Shown here piece after piece: positions 45,725-53,133 of a DNA stretch of 64,000 bases (the first letter of the stretch is position 1; every line of letters starts with the position of its first letter). The notes under the pieces are model-generated. The model searched no databases, was not told the DNA's origin, and saw nothing but the letters and a program-made list of their open reading frames with translations. The stretch comes from G020351775 sp039588335 (lineage in GTDB: Bacteria; Gemmatimonadota; Gemmatimonadetes; Gemmatimonadales; GWC2-71-9). A program made the position numbers and the translations under genes. The DNA lies in the NCBI GenBank assembly GCA_039588335.1, contig JBDGZZ010000022.1:1-64000 (forward strand), in the 5' to 3' direction.

Positions 45725-47047
45725 ATGTTCCACAAGTTCACGTTCCGGCACGGGGTCCACCCGCCCGAGCTCAAGCAGCTGACCGAGTCGCTTCGGATCC
45801 GGCGCATGCCGTTTCCGGACGAAGTGGTGCTACCGCTCAGTCAGCACACTGGGAAACCGGCTACGGTAATGGTGCGTCCGGGAGACCGGGTCGAACGCGG
45901 CGACAAGATAGCTGATGCCGACGGGTTCATCTCCGCTCCGGTCCACGCGTCCGCCGCAGGGACAGTGGAAGACATCGGTCTGTGGCCACACCCGCTGGGG
46001 TCATACTCGCCGGCGGTCCGAATAACAGTGGACCGCTATTCGGCACAAGCTGCGAGGCCCCGAGTAGTACCGGAGTGGGAGGGCCTCACTCCCGACGGGA
46101 TTCGCCAGGCCGTGAAGGACGGTGGGCTGGTGGGATTGGGAGGCGCCGCGTTCCCCACCCATGTGAAACTGAGTCCCCCCAAAGACAAGCAACTCGACAC
46201 CCTCATCATAAATGGCTGCGAGTGCGAGCCCTATCTGACGACTGACCATCGTACCATGGTGGAGTATCCCGAGCGCGTGCATCTGGGGATTCGCATAATG
46301 ATGCAATGTCTGGGTGTGGGCCGCACGATGATCGGTATCGAAAAGAACAAGCCGGATGCTATCGACGCAATTCGGGATACGCTTCCTGCCGACCTGGATG
46401 TGACGGTACATCCATTGACGGTGAAATATCCCCAGGGTGCGGAGAAGATGCTCATCGAGGCTTTGGCGGAGAGGGAGGTGCCTTCTGGAAAGCTGCCGCT
46501 AGACGCCGGTGTGGTGGTACAGAACGTTGCATCGGTTGCCACTATAGCGGAAATCTTTGAAACCGGGCTGCCACTGATCGAGCGTATCGTCACAGTCACC
46601 GGTCACGGCATCAAGGACCCGTCCAACCTGATCGTTCCGGTCGGTACCAAATTGGCTGATCTGCTCGATACGTGTGGCGGCCTCACGGACGACGCTTTCG
46701 AGATCGTGTTTGGCGGTCCCATGATGGGTGCTGCGCAGGCCAACCTCGACGTGCCGATTCTCAAGGGCACTACTGGAGTAGTGGTCCTCACGGAATCGCA
46801 ATGCAGGGCCAAGGAGTCTCATCCGTGCATCAGGTGTGGGCACTGTCTGGATGCCTGTCCCGTCTTCTTGAACCCACAGTTGTTGGGGAGTTTGGCGCGA
46901 GCAGAGCGGTGGGAAGAGATGGAAGGCAACCACCTTCTCGACTGCATGTTGTGTGGCTGCTGTTCCTATGCGTGTCCCTCCAATATTCCGCTGAGCCAGA
47001 TGTTTGCACTGGGCAAGGCTGCTCTACGAAAGAGCAAGGCGGCGTGA
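45725..47047 (+). CDS. rnfC: Rnf complex subunit RnfC
   Basis: The peripheral NADH/FMN- and cluster-containing subunit, 440 residues. An N-terminal RnfC-specific beta-barrel region opens with FKFTFRHGVHPPE-like sequence and contains PLSQHTGKPA. The nucleotide/FMN domain contains GLGGAAFPTHVKL, INGCECEPY and EKMLIEAL. Two [4Fe-4S] motifs lie near residues 366-378 (CIRCGHCLDACP) and 405-418 (CMLCGCCSYACP). The start at 45725 comes seven bases after the PFOR stop; a longer frame to 45605 would overlap PFOR. The stop overlaps the GTG of rnfD. Confidence 0.95.
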   Translation: MFHKFTFRHGVHPPELKQLTESLRIRRMPFPDEVVLPLSQHTGKPATVMVRPGDRVERGDKIADADGFISAPVHASAAGTVEDIGLWPHPLGSYSPAVRITVDRYSAQAARPRVVPEWEGLTPDGIRQAVKDGGLVGLGGAAFPTHVKLSPPKDKQLDTLIINGCECEPYLTTDHRTMVEYPERVHLGIRIMMQCLGVGRTMIGIEKNKPDAIDAIRDTLPADLDVTVHPLTVKYPQGAEKMLIEALAEREVPSGKLPLDAGVVVQNVASVATIAEIFETGLPLIERIVTVTGHGIKDPSNLIVPVGTKLADLLDTCGGLTDDAFEIVFGGPMMGAAQANLDVPILKGTTGVVVLTESQCRAKESHPCIRCGHCLDACPVFLNPQLLGSLARAERWEEMEGNHLLDCMLCGCCSYACPSNIPLSQMFALGKAALRKSKAA

Positions 47048-48048
47048 CGACACCTTCCTTTCTGATAACTGCCTCTCCACACCTGGGATCACGCGATACC
47101 ACGCCGACTATCATGTGGTCGGTAGTCCTCAGTTTAGTTCCGGTCGTGGCGGTATCGATCTTCTACTTCGGACCCTCTGCTGTCCTTGTGATTTCAGCTG
47201 CAACCGCCGGGGCAGTCATCACGGAGTATGCATTTGGTGCCAAGGGAACTCTGAAAGACGGATCGACTGCCATAACCGGAGTGCTGCTGGGATTGACGCT
47301 CCCCCCGGGATTGCCGATATGGATGGCCTTTCTGGGTGGGGTTTTCGGTATCGGATTCGGGAAGCTGATTTTCGGAGGCCTGGGGCAGAACATCTTCAAT
47401 CCAGCACTCCTTGGGCGAGCGTTCCTGCAGGCGGCTTTTCCCGTTGCGATCACGACCTGGCCAGCGCTGGGTGGTAGCTGGTGGAGTCTGCGGGGCGACA
47501 ACTTCGCACTTCCCTTGATGAGTCCCAATGTCCCGGACGCTTTGACCGGTGCAACACCGCTCGGGCTCATGAAATTCGATCAGATGACGACCGCGAGCAG
47601 CGATCTAATAATGGGGTCGGTGGGTGGTTCACTGGGGGAGACTTCCGGTGTCGTCATTCTGATTTGCGGTGCCTATCTTGCTCTGAGGAACCACCTCAAT
47701 TGGCGAATCCCGGCGAGCATATTCCTGACGGTGGCAGTTTTGGCCGGCGGAGTACACTTGCTCGATCCGGTGCGTTACCCCAACGCGATCTTCATGCTGT
47801 TTTCCGGCGGCCTGATGCTGGGAGCGGTGTACATGGCGACCGACATGGTGACTTCGCCGGTCACAAACCGCGGCTGCTGGGTGTTCGGATTCGGTATCGG
47901 GTTTCTGGTGGTGGTCATCAGACTGTGGGGTGGGCTGCCCGAAGGAGTCATGTACGCAATCCTGCTCATGAACGCGCTGGTTCCGTTCATTAATCGGGCG
48001 ACGCAACCACGAGTGTTCGGTACTCGGCTGAAGGAGGCACGGTCTTGA
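47044..48048 (+). CDS. rnfD: Rnf complex membrane subunit RnfD
   Basis: A polytopic membrane subunit of about 334 residues that carries covalent FMN. The GTG start at 47044 overlaps the rnfC stop (GTGA). The flavinylation motif is LTGATPLG, with Thr171 as the likely FMN attachment site. Conserved helices include GQNIFNPALLGRAFLQAAFP and YMATDMVTSPVTNRG. It works with RnfA and RnfE to move the ion across the membrane. Confidence 0.94.
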   Translation: MTTPSFLITASPHLGSRDTTPTIMWSVVLSLVPVVAVSIFYFGPSAVLVISAATAGAVITEYAFGAKGTLKDGSTAITGVLLGLTLPPGLPIWMAFLGGVFGIGFGKLIFGGLGQNIFNPALLGRAFLQAAFPVAITTWPALGGSWWSLRGDNFALPLMSPNVPDALTGATPLGLMKFDQMTTASSDLIMGSVGGSLGETSGVVILICGAYLALRNHLNWRIPASIFLTVAVLAGGVHLLDPVRYPNAIFMLFSGGLMLGAVYMATDMVTSPVTNRGCWVFGFGIGFLVVVIRLWGGLPEGVMYAILLMNALVPFINRATQPRVFGTRLKEARS

Positions 48049-48728
48049 CCGGCGGTAGCCAGCAGGGCCAGGCGAACGGACCAGGGGCACCTCCCATGAG
48101 ACCGGAGGTTCCTCCGTGGAAGTTACTGTCCACGCTCGGCACGGCCGGGGCTGTTGCTGGCCTCTTGATCGTCTTCGTTTTCGTTGCGACTGAGCCGGCC
48201 ATCAAGGCCCACAAGGCTGAGGTGTTGAGGTTGGCGATCCAGGAAGTCCTCAAAGGTCCTGACAGTTTCGACACGCTGTTTGTGGTTGAGGGGAGGCTGG
48301 AGGAGGAGCCACCAGCAGGAGTGAATCTCGAGGCACTCGAGCATGTGTACGTTGGGTACGGAGTGGATGGGAACCAGCTGGGATTTGCGATTGCCTCCGG
48401 GGAACCTGGGTTTCAGGACATAATCCGACTGATCTTCGGTTATGACGCATTCAATCGTACCGTCCTGGGCATGAAGGTCTTGGAGAGCAAGGAGACACCG
48501 GGGCTAGGGGACAAGATTGAGAAGAATCTGGATTTCGTGCAACAATTCGAAGGTGCAGTGACGCCCCTCGAGGGAGTGAACCCGAGGCGCGCCACAGGTG
48601 ACGAGCACGAAATCGACATGATCACGGGAGCGACGATATCCTCCCGTGCGGTAGTACGCATCATCAACAACGCAATGGAGCGGCTGGGGCCGCTCATTGA
48701 CGAATACAATGGCGGAGGGAGCCGATGA
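48045..48728 (+). CDS. rnfG: Rnf complex subunit RnfG (FMN-binding)
   Basis: A 227-residue subunit with one N-terminal membrane helix (about residues 25-47) and a periplasmic FMN-binding domain. The FMN-threonine motif is ITGATISS, with Thr197. It starts at TTG 48045, overlapping the rnfD stop in TTGA, and has AAGGAGG at 48031-48037 at good spacing. It passes electrons between the outer flavins and the other Rnf parts, and ApbE at the end of the operon should modify it. Confidence 0.93.
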   Translation: MTGGSQQGQANGPGAPPMRPEVPPWKLLSTLGTAGAVAGLLIVFVFVATEPAIKAHKAEVLRLAIQEVLKGPDSFDTLFVVEGRLEEEPPAGVNLEALEHVYVGYGVDGNQLGFAIASGEPGFQDIIRLIFGYDAFNRTVLGMKVLESKETPGLGDKIEKNLDFVQQFEGAVTPLEGVNPRRATGDEHEIDMITGATISSRAVVRIINNAMERLGPLIDEYNGGGSR

Positions 48729-49381
48729 GAGCGACGACTCCGCAGCAGGATTTCATGCGTGGCATCTGGAGAGAGAATCCAGTGCTCATTCAGATGCTCG
48801 GACTGTGTCCTGCGCTGGCGGTGACCAATACGGTGAAAAACAGCATCGCCATGGGGCTCGCCACGTTTTTCGTGCTGACGGGGTCCAGCCTCTTGGTCTC
48901 TCTATTCAAGCGGTTCATACCGCACGAGGTACGCATATCCACATATATCCTGATCATTGCGACGTTCGTGACGATCGCCGACATGACGCTCGAGGCGGTG
49001 GTCCCCGACATACACAAGGCGTTGGGTGCGTTCATTGCGCTGATCGTTGTCAACTGCATGATCCTCGGACGCCAAGAAGCCTTTGCGTCGAAGAAGCCGG
49101 TGGGCCGCGCGCTATTGGACGCCTTTGGAACGGGGATCGGTTTCATAATAGCCATGTTGATGATGGGTACCGTCAGGGAAGTGTTGGGCAACGGATCGTT
49201 CCTCGGCGTCAGCCTGTTCGGTCCCAATTTTGAACCGTGGGTGGTGTTCATACTTCCTCCAGGCGGATTCCTGACGATCGGATTCATCTTGCTGGGGTTG
49301 AGTTGGATCGAGCGCAGGAGAAAACAGAAGCCTATGGTGCGGGAATGGCCTGAAGGCGTAGCCTCGGAGAAGGCGGCATGA
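48725..49381 (+). CDS. rnfE: Rnf complex membrane subunit RnfE
   Basis: A 218-residue, six-helix membrane protein. Hallmarks are the opening GIWRENPVLIQMLGLCPALAVTN, FIALIVVNCMILGRQEAFA in the middle and DAFGTGIGF later. Together with RnfA it forms the paired half-channel that holds a membrane [2Fe-2S] site. It overlaps both rnfG and rnfA by four bases. Confidence 0.95.
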   Translation: MRATTPQQDFMRGIWRENPVLIQMLGLCPALAVTNTVKNSIAMGLATFFVLTGSSLLVSLFKRFIPHEVRISTYILIIATFVTIADMTLEAVVPDIHKALGAFIALIVVNCMILGRQEAFASKKPVGRALLDAFGTGIGFIIAMLMMGTVREVLGNGSFLGVSLFGPNFEPWVVFILPPGGFLTIGFILLGLSWIERRRKQKPMVREWPEGVASEKAA

Positions 49382-49959
49382 CCAGCGACCTGCTATGGAT
49401 CCTGATCTCGGCGATGGTGGTAAATAACTTCACGCTCGCCTATTTCCTCGGTCTGTGCCCCTTCATGGGAGTATCTGGTCGAGTGGAGACCGCCATCAGG
49501 ATGGGGGCAGCGAACATATTCGTCCTGACCATCACGGCCATCTGTGCGTGGTTTCTCAACACATATATTCTGCCATATGCGCCATACTTGCGACTGATTT
49601 CTTTCATTGTCGTCATAGCATCCCTGGTGCAGATCGTTGAAATGACGATCAAGAAGATCAGTCCCACGCTGTTCAGACAACTTGGGATATATTTGCCTTT
49701 GATAACCACGAACTGCGCAATCCTCGGTTTTGCTATCTTCGCAACAAACCGGGGTTACGGGTTCTTCCAAGGTCTCTCATTTGCCATCGGTGCCGGGCTT
49801 GGCCTGACGCTTGCATTGGTGCTCATGGCATCCATAAGAGAGAATAGTGAGTTGGTGGATGTACCAGAAGTTGCCAAGGGAACGGCCCTCGTGTTCATCA
49901 TTGCCGGATGTCTGTCCTTGGCGTTCATGGGATTCGCCGGACTGTTGACTTCCACATGA
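49378..49959 (+). CDS. rnfA: Rnf complex membrane subunit RnfA
   Basis: A 193-residue, six-helix protein homologous to RnfE in inverted topology. Hallmarks are VNNFTLAYFLGLCPFMGVSGR, LITTNCAILGFAIF and SFAIGAGLGLTLALVLMASIRE. The stop overlaps the start of a small Cys-rich membrane gene in ATGA. Confidence 0.95.
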   Translation: MTSDLLWILISAMVVNNFTLAYFLGLCPFMGVSGRVETAIRMGAANIFVLTITAICAWFLNTYILPYAPYLRLISFIVVIASLVQIVEMTIKKISPTLFRQLGIYLPLITTNCAILGFAIFATNRGYGFFQGLSFAIGAGLGLTLALVLMASIRENSELVDVPEVAKGTALVFIIAGCLSLAFMGFAGLLTST

Positions 49960-50129
49960 TTGAAGTCCTGGCCATTCTTGGGTTTGCAGTACTGTTCGCG
50001 GTATTTGGAGCCCTCCGGGGCAGGGTGCAGGAGTCGCATCGGTGCGATGCCTGCCCGGGCCGGGAAGATCCGGGTGCCTGCGGGATCTGTCATACCTTAC
50101 GCGATATTTCGGAGTCAAGCCATGCATAA
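49956..50129 (+). CDS. 57-residue Cys-rich membrane protein
   Basis: A very small gene that starts in ATGA overlap with rnfA and ends eight bases inside apbE, so its expression is tied to both. It has one membrane helix (residues 2-20), a basic junction (RGR) and four cysteines in two pairs: Cys30/Cys33 (CDAC) and Cys42/Cys45 (CGIC). The size, single helix and four-cysteine tail resemble NqrM, the iron-delivery factor needed to assemble the related Na+-NQR complex. An equivalent job for Rnf is inference, since I see no long sequence match. Confidence 0.7.
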   Translation: MIEVLAILGFAVLFAVFGALRGRVQESHRCDACPGREDPGACGICHTLRDISESSHA

Positions 50130-51120
50130 AACTGAGTCGACTGATGCCTCTGGTCCCAGTCGGCGTGATGTAGTCCTACTAGGGATTGGTGCGTTTGCTG
50201 TTGCGGCGGTCCCGTTCCTAGGGGTGGGCCGTAGGCGTCTCTTTAGAAGGACCGTACCCGTGATGGGTACGGTCGCTGACATAGGTGTAGTGGACAGAAA
50301 CAACGACTATGCGCAGGCTGCTATTGATGCCGCAATCCAGCAGTTACGCTACGTCGATCGCACGATGTCGCGGTTCAGTGAGGCATCAGACGTCGGTCGG
50401 GCAAACCGATTGGCTGCTGCTGACGGTACATGCATCACGAAAGCCACAGCAACCGTGATCGAAGAGGGACTGCGTTGGGCGGCGGCCAGTGAAGGTGCGT
50501 TCGATCCATGCCTCGGCACAGCCGTCGGTCTCTGGGATGTGAAACATCGTACCAAGCCCCCGGAGAAAGACCAAGTTGCCCAACTGGCAGGCCGAAACCT
50601 CTACAGAAAGCTCGATTTGGGTGAATCCGGCGACAGGCCGGTCGTACGCCTCACAGAGGCTGATGTCGCGATCGACCTGGGCGGCATCGCCAAGGGCTAC
50701 GGAGTGGACCTGGCAGTGCAGTCGCTCAGGGAGTGGGGTATCGAACACGCGCTGGTCAACGTGGGTGGAGATCTGTACGCCATGGGTGAGTCGGAGGACG
50801 GTGATCCCTGGAGTGTAGGAGTCAGATCGCCTTACGCTCCCAGCAAGGTGACACACCGCTTCGAGATCGCCGACCAGGCAGTCGCTACCTCAGGCGATTA
50901 TCTCCAGTACTTCCGTTATGGGGGCAGGAGTTACCACCATCTGCTCGATCCCAGTACGGCTGCCCCTCGACGCGGGGACGTCCACAGCGTGACGGTGACA
51001 GCCGACAATTGCATGGCTGCGGACGCCGCGGCTACTGCGGTGTTCGGAATGCCACGCGAAGAGGCAGATGCGTTACTCGGTATCAGAGCGCCCAGCGCGA
51101 AGATAGTAAGCGTGGACTAG
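50122..51120 (+). CDS. apbE: FAD:protein FMN transferase
   Basis: Transfers FMN from FAD to threonine in S/T-G-A-T motifs of RnfD and RnfG. About 332 residues. The N-terminus has a twin-arginine-like signal (SRRDVVLLGIGAFAVAAVPFLG), so the enzyme acts on the periplasmic side, where its targets face. Family motifs: MGTVADI, MSRFSEASDVGRANRL, GAFDPCLG, DLGGIAKGYGVDLA and HHLLDPSTAAPRRG. ATG 50122 follows GGAG. It is the last gene of the operon and is followed by a strong terminator. Confidence 0.94.
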   Translation: MHKTESTDASGPSRRDVVLLGIGAFAVAAVPFLGVGRRRLFRRTVPVMGTVADIGVVDRNNDYAQAAIDAAIQQLRYVDRTMSRFSEASDVGRANRLAAADGTCITKATATVIEEGLRWAAASEGAFDPCLGTAVGLWDVKHRTKPPEKDQVAQLAGRNLYRKLDLGESGDRPVVRLTEADVAIDLGGIAKGYGVDLAVQSLREWGIEHALVNVGGDLYAMGESEDGDPWSVGVRSPYAPSKVTHRFEIADQAVATSGDYLQYFRYGGRSYHHLLDPSTAAPRRGDVHSVTVTADNCMAADAAATAVFGMPREEADALLGIRAPSAKIVSVD

Positions 51121-51144
51121 GGCAAGAGAACTCAGCGTACATGT

Positions 51145-51181
51145 GGGGAACGGGATATGCGCCCCGTTCCCCTTTTTCTTT
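51145..51181 (+). terminator. intrinsic terminator of the kor-PFOR-rnf operon
   Basis: GGGGAACGGG at 51145-51154 pairs perfectly with CCCGTTCCCC at 51163-51172, with an eight-base loop, followed directly by TTTTTCTTT (51173-51181). This is a textbook rho-independent terminator, 25 bases after the apbE stop. It separates the next gene from the energy operon. Confidence 0.93.
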
Positions 51182-51247
51182 GGGGATGCTAATTTGGCAG
51201 TGTGGCACGAGCATGGTTACACGACGCAGTAGACGGTGGTTCTTGTC

Positions 51248-52069
51248 ATGTCCGACGTACGAAAGCCAGCTGTAGCCGGACAGTTCTATCCAGATGACCC
51301 AGCCCAGTTGAGCGCGCTGGTCGGCGGGATGTTGAATGATGCCGCCTCCGAGGCGCGACCATCCTTTGGTGGCATCGTGCCACATGCCGGTCTGATCTAC
51401 TCTGGCGCGTGCGCCGCACGCGTCTTCAGTCGAGTAGCGTTTCCCGAAATCACGGTCATATTGGCCCCGAACCACACCGGGATGTGGAATAACCGGGGTG
51501 GAGCAGGGGCGTGGGATAGAGGCAGCTTTGAGACGCCGTTGGGGTCGATCTCGGTGGCCGAGGGCTTCATGTCGCGATTAGAGGACGAGTGCGATCTGGT
51601 GGCGCACGATGTCGCGGCACATCGATTTGAGCATGCAGTCGAGGTCGAGCTGCCGTTCCTGAAGCGCGTGGCACCCGGATCCACCCTGGCTCCCCTGGTC
51701 TTGGGATGGGACGACTGGGATAGGTGCAAGGCCCTGGCAGATGCCCTGGCTCGAGTTGTTGCGGAGTGGCCGGAGGACGTTCTACTGCTCGCATCTTCGG
51801 ACATGACACACTACGAATCGGCGGAGTCTGCCGCTGCTAAAGATCGACTTGCTCTGAGAGCTGTCGAGCAACTGAATGGTGAGGAACTGCTAGAGGTTTG
51901 CGGGCGAGAGAACGTGACGATGTGCGGACGGGCGCCCGCCGCAGTGGTGTTGGAGGCGGCGAGGCAACTTGACGCAGAGACCGCGGATGTGGTTGACTAC
52001 CGGCACAGCGGCTGGGTGTCAGGCGACGACACCAGTGTCGTGGCTTATGCGGGGGTCGTGATCACCTAG
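51248..52069 (+). CDS. amrB: AmmeMemoRadiSam system protein B (MEMO1 family)
   Basis: A 273-residue protein of the MEMO/DODA superfamily. The opening RKPAVAGQFYPDDPAQLSAL and the motifs IVPHAGLIYSG, LAPNHTG, HRFEHAVEVELPFL and SSDMTHYES are diagnostic. The usual partners, AmmeMemoRadiSam A and a radical SAM protein, are not adjacent. Function remains unproved for the family, although metal-dependent chemistry is likely from the conserved His residues. It stands after the terminator and so has its own promoter; it is convergent with the second korAB pair. Confidence 0.88.
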   Translation: MSDVRKPAVAGQFYPDDPAQLSALVGGMLNDAASEARPSFGGIVPHAGLIYSGACAARVFSRVAFPEITVILAPNHTGMWNNRGGAGAWDRGSFETPLGSISVAEGFMSRLEDECDLVAHDVAAHRFEHAVEVELPFLKRVAPGSTLAPLVLGWDDWDRCKALADALARVVAEWPEDVLLLASSDMTHYESAESAAAKDRLALRAVEQLNGEELLEVCGRENVTMCGRAPAAVVLEAARQLDAETADVVDYRHSGWVSGDDTSVVAYAGVVIT

Positions 52070-52106
52070 GTTGTGCAGGGCGGGACGGTGCCCACTGACG
52101 GCCTCG

Positions 52107-53132
52107 CTACTCCACTCTCCAAGTCTGGCCAACTCGAAGCAACTCACTCAGGTTCGGATCCGGATACTTGGATTTCGCTACTCTAATCTGCGAGTGAATC
52201 TCCGCGTCGTAAGCCTGGGCTGGATCGCAGTACAGGACTCCGAGCGCCATGGGAAACTCAGGGGTGTCCAAGGATGCGAGCAGCACGGCGAGGTTTCGGT
52301 TGGTTTCGTCGTGAACGAGTATGTCATCTTCCGTTATCCCGTTTTCGCCAACCGTCGCCACCTGGATCTCCAAGCACCCGGATTTCATGGTGAGTCCGCG
52401 GTTCATGTCCTTGCCAAACAGTAACGGCTTGCCGTGCTCTACGAGGAGCTGCCTATCTGCCGCTACTTCTCGGTTGGTGAACCGGTCGAACGTCGCGTCG
52501 TTGAACACGACGCAGTTCTGGAAGATTTCGACGAACGAGGCCCCTTGGTGTGTGTGCGCGCGCTTCAGCGTTTCCACCAAGTGAGATTGCTGTGTGTCAA
52601 CCGAACGTGCTACAAAACGTGCTCCGGCACCCAGGGCGAAAGCGGCAGGTGTAACCGGAAGCTCGACCGAGCCGTGCGGTGTGGAAGGGGACCTCGTTCC
52701 TCTCCTGGACGTGGGAGAGTATTGCCCTTTCGTGAGACCGTAGATCTCGTTGTTGAACAGCAGGATTTGAAGATCCACGTTGCGGCGAAGTGCATGTAGC
52801 GTGTGATTGCCGCCTATGCTCAAGCCATCTCCATCACCAGTTACAACCCACACGTCCAACTCCGGATTCGCCAGCTTGATTCCAGTTGCTATGGCAGGCG
52901 CCCTCCCGTGGATCGTGTGGAATCCATACGTGGACATGTAGTATGGAAAGCGGGACGAGCATCCGATGCCGGACACGAACACATGCTTCTCCCGCGGAGT
53001 TCCCAAGTCTGCCAAGGTGCGCTGCATAGCTTTGAGGATCGCGTAATCCCCACAGCCCGGGCACCAACGAACCTCCTGATCGGAGGCAAACTCCTTGGGT
53101 TTCAAGGTGTCGGCTGGCGTGGCTACCGTCAT
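52107..53132 (-). CDS. korB: second 2-oxoacid:ferredoxin oxidoreductase, beta subunit
   Basis: A second KorB, 341 residues. The cluster motif WCPGCGDYAIL is near residue 26, SGIGCSSRFPYYMSTYGFH follows, and TPP/Mg binding is by GDGDGLSIGGNH plus NNEIYGLTKGQYSPTS. A 50-residue C-terminal part (DPAQAYDAEIHSQIRVAKSKYP) is longer than in the first KorB. ATG 53132 follows GGAGAG and lies one base after the stop of its alpha subunit gene. It is more canonical than the copy in the Rnf operon and may be the housekeeping 2-oxoglutarate enzyme, which is inference. Confidence 0.93.
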   Translation of the reverse strand: MTVATPADTLKPKEFASDQEVRWCPGCGDYAILKAMQRTLADLGTPREKHVFVSGIGCSSRFPYYMSTYGFHTIHGRAPAIATGIKLANPELDVWVVTGDGDGLSIGGNHTLHALRRNVDLQILLFNNEIYGLTKGQYSPTSRRGTRSPSTPHGSVELPVTPAAFALGAGARFVARSVDTQQSHLVETLKRAHTHQGASFVEIFQNCVVFNDATFDRFTNREVAADRQLLVEHGKPLLFGKDMNRGLTMKSGCLEIQVATVGENGITEDDILVHDETNRNLAVLLASLDTPEFPMALGVLYCDPAQAYDAEIHSQIRVAKSKYPDPNLSELLRVGQTWRVE

Positions 53133-53133
53133 A

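Noticed and set aside
49960..50121. N-terminal extension of apbE upstream of 50122
   Set aside because: The extension overlaps the small Cys-rich gene in another frame and does not fit ApbE; the Tat-like signal starts at 50122.
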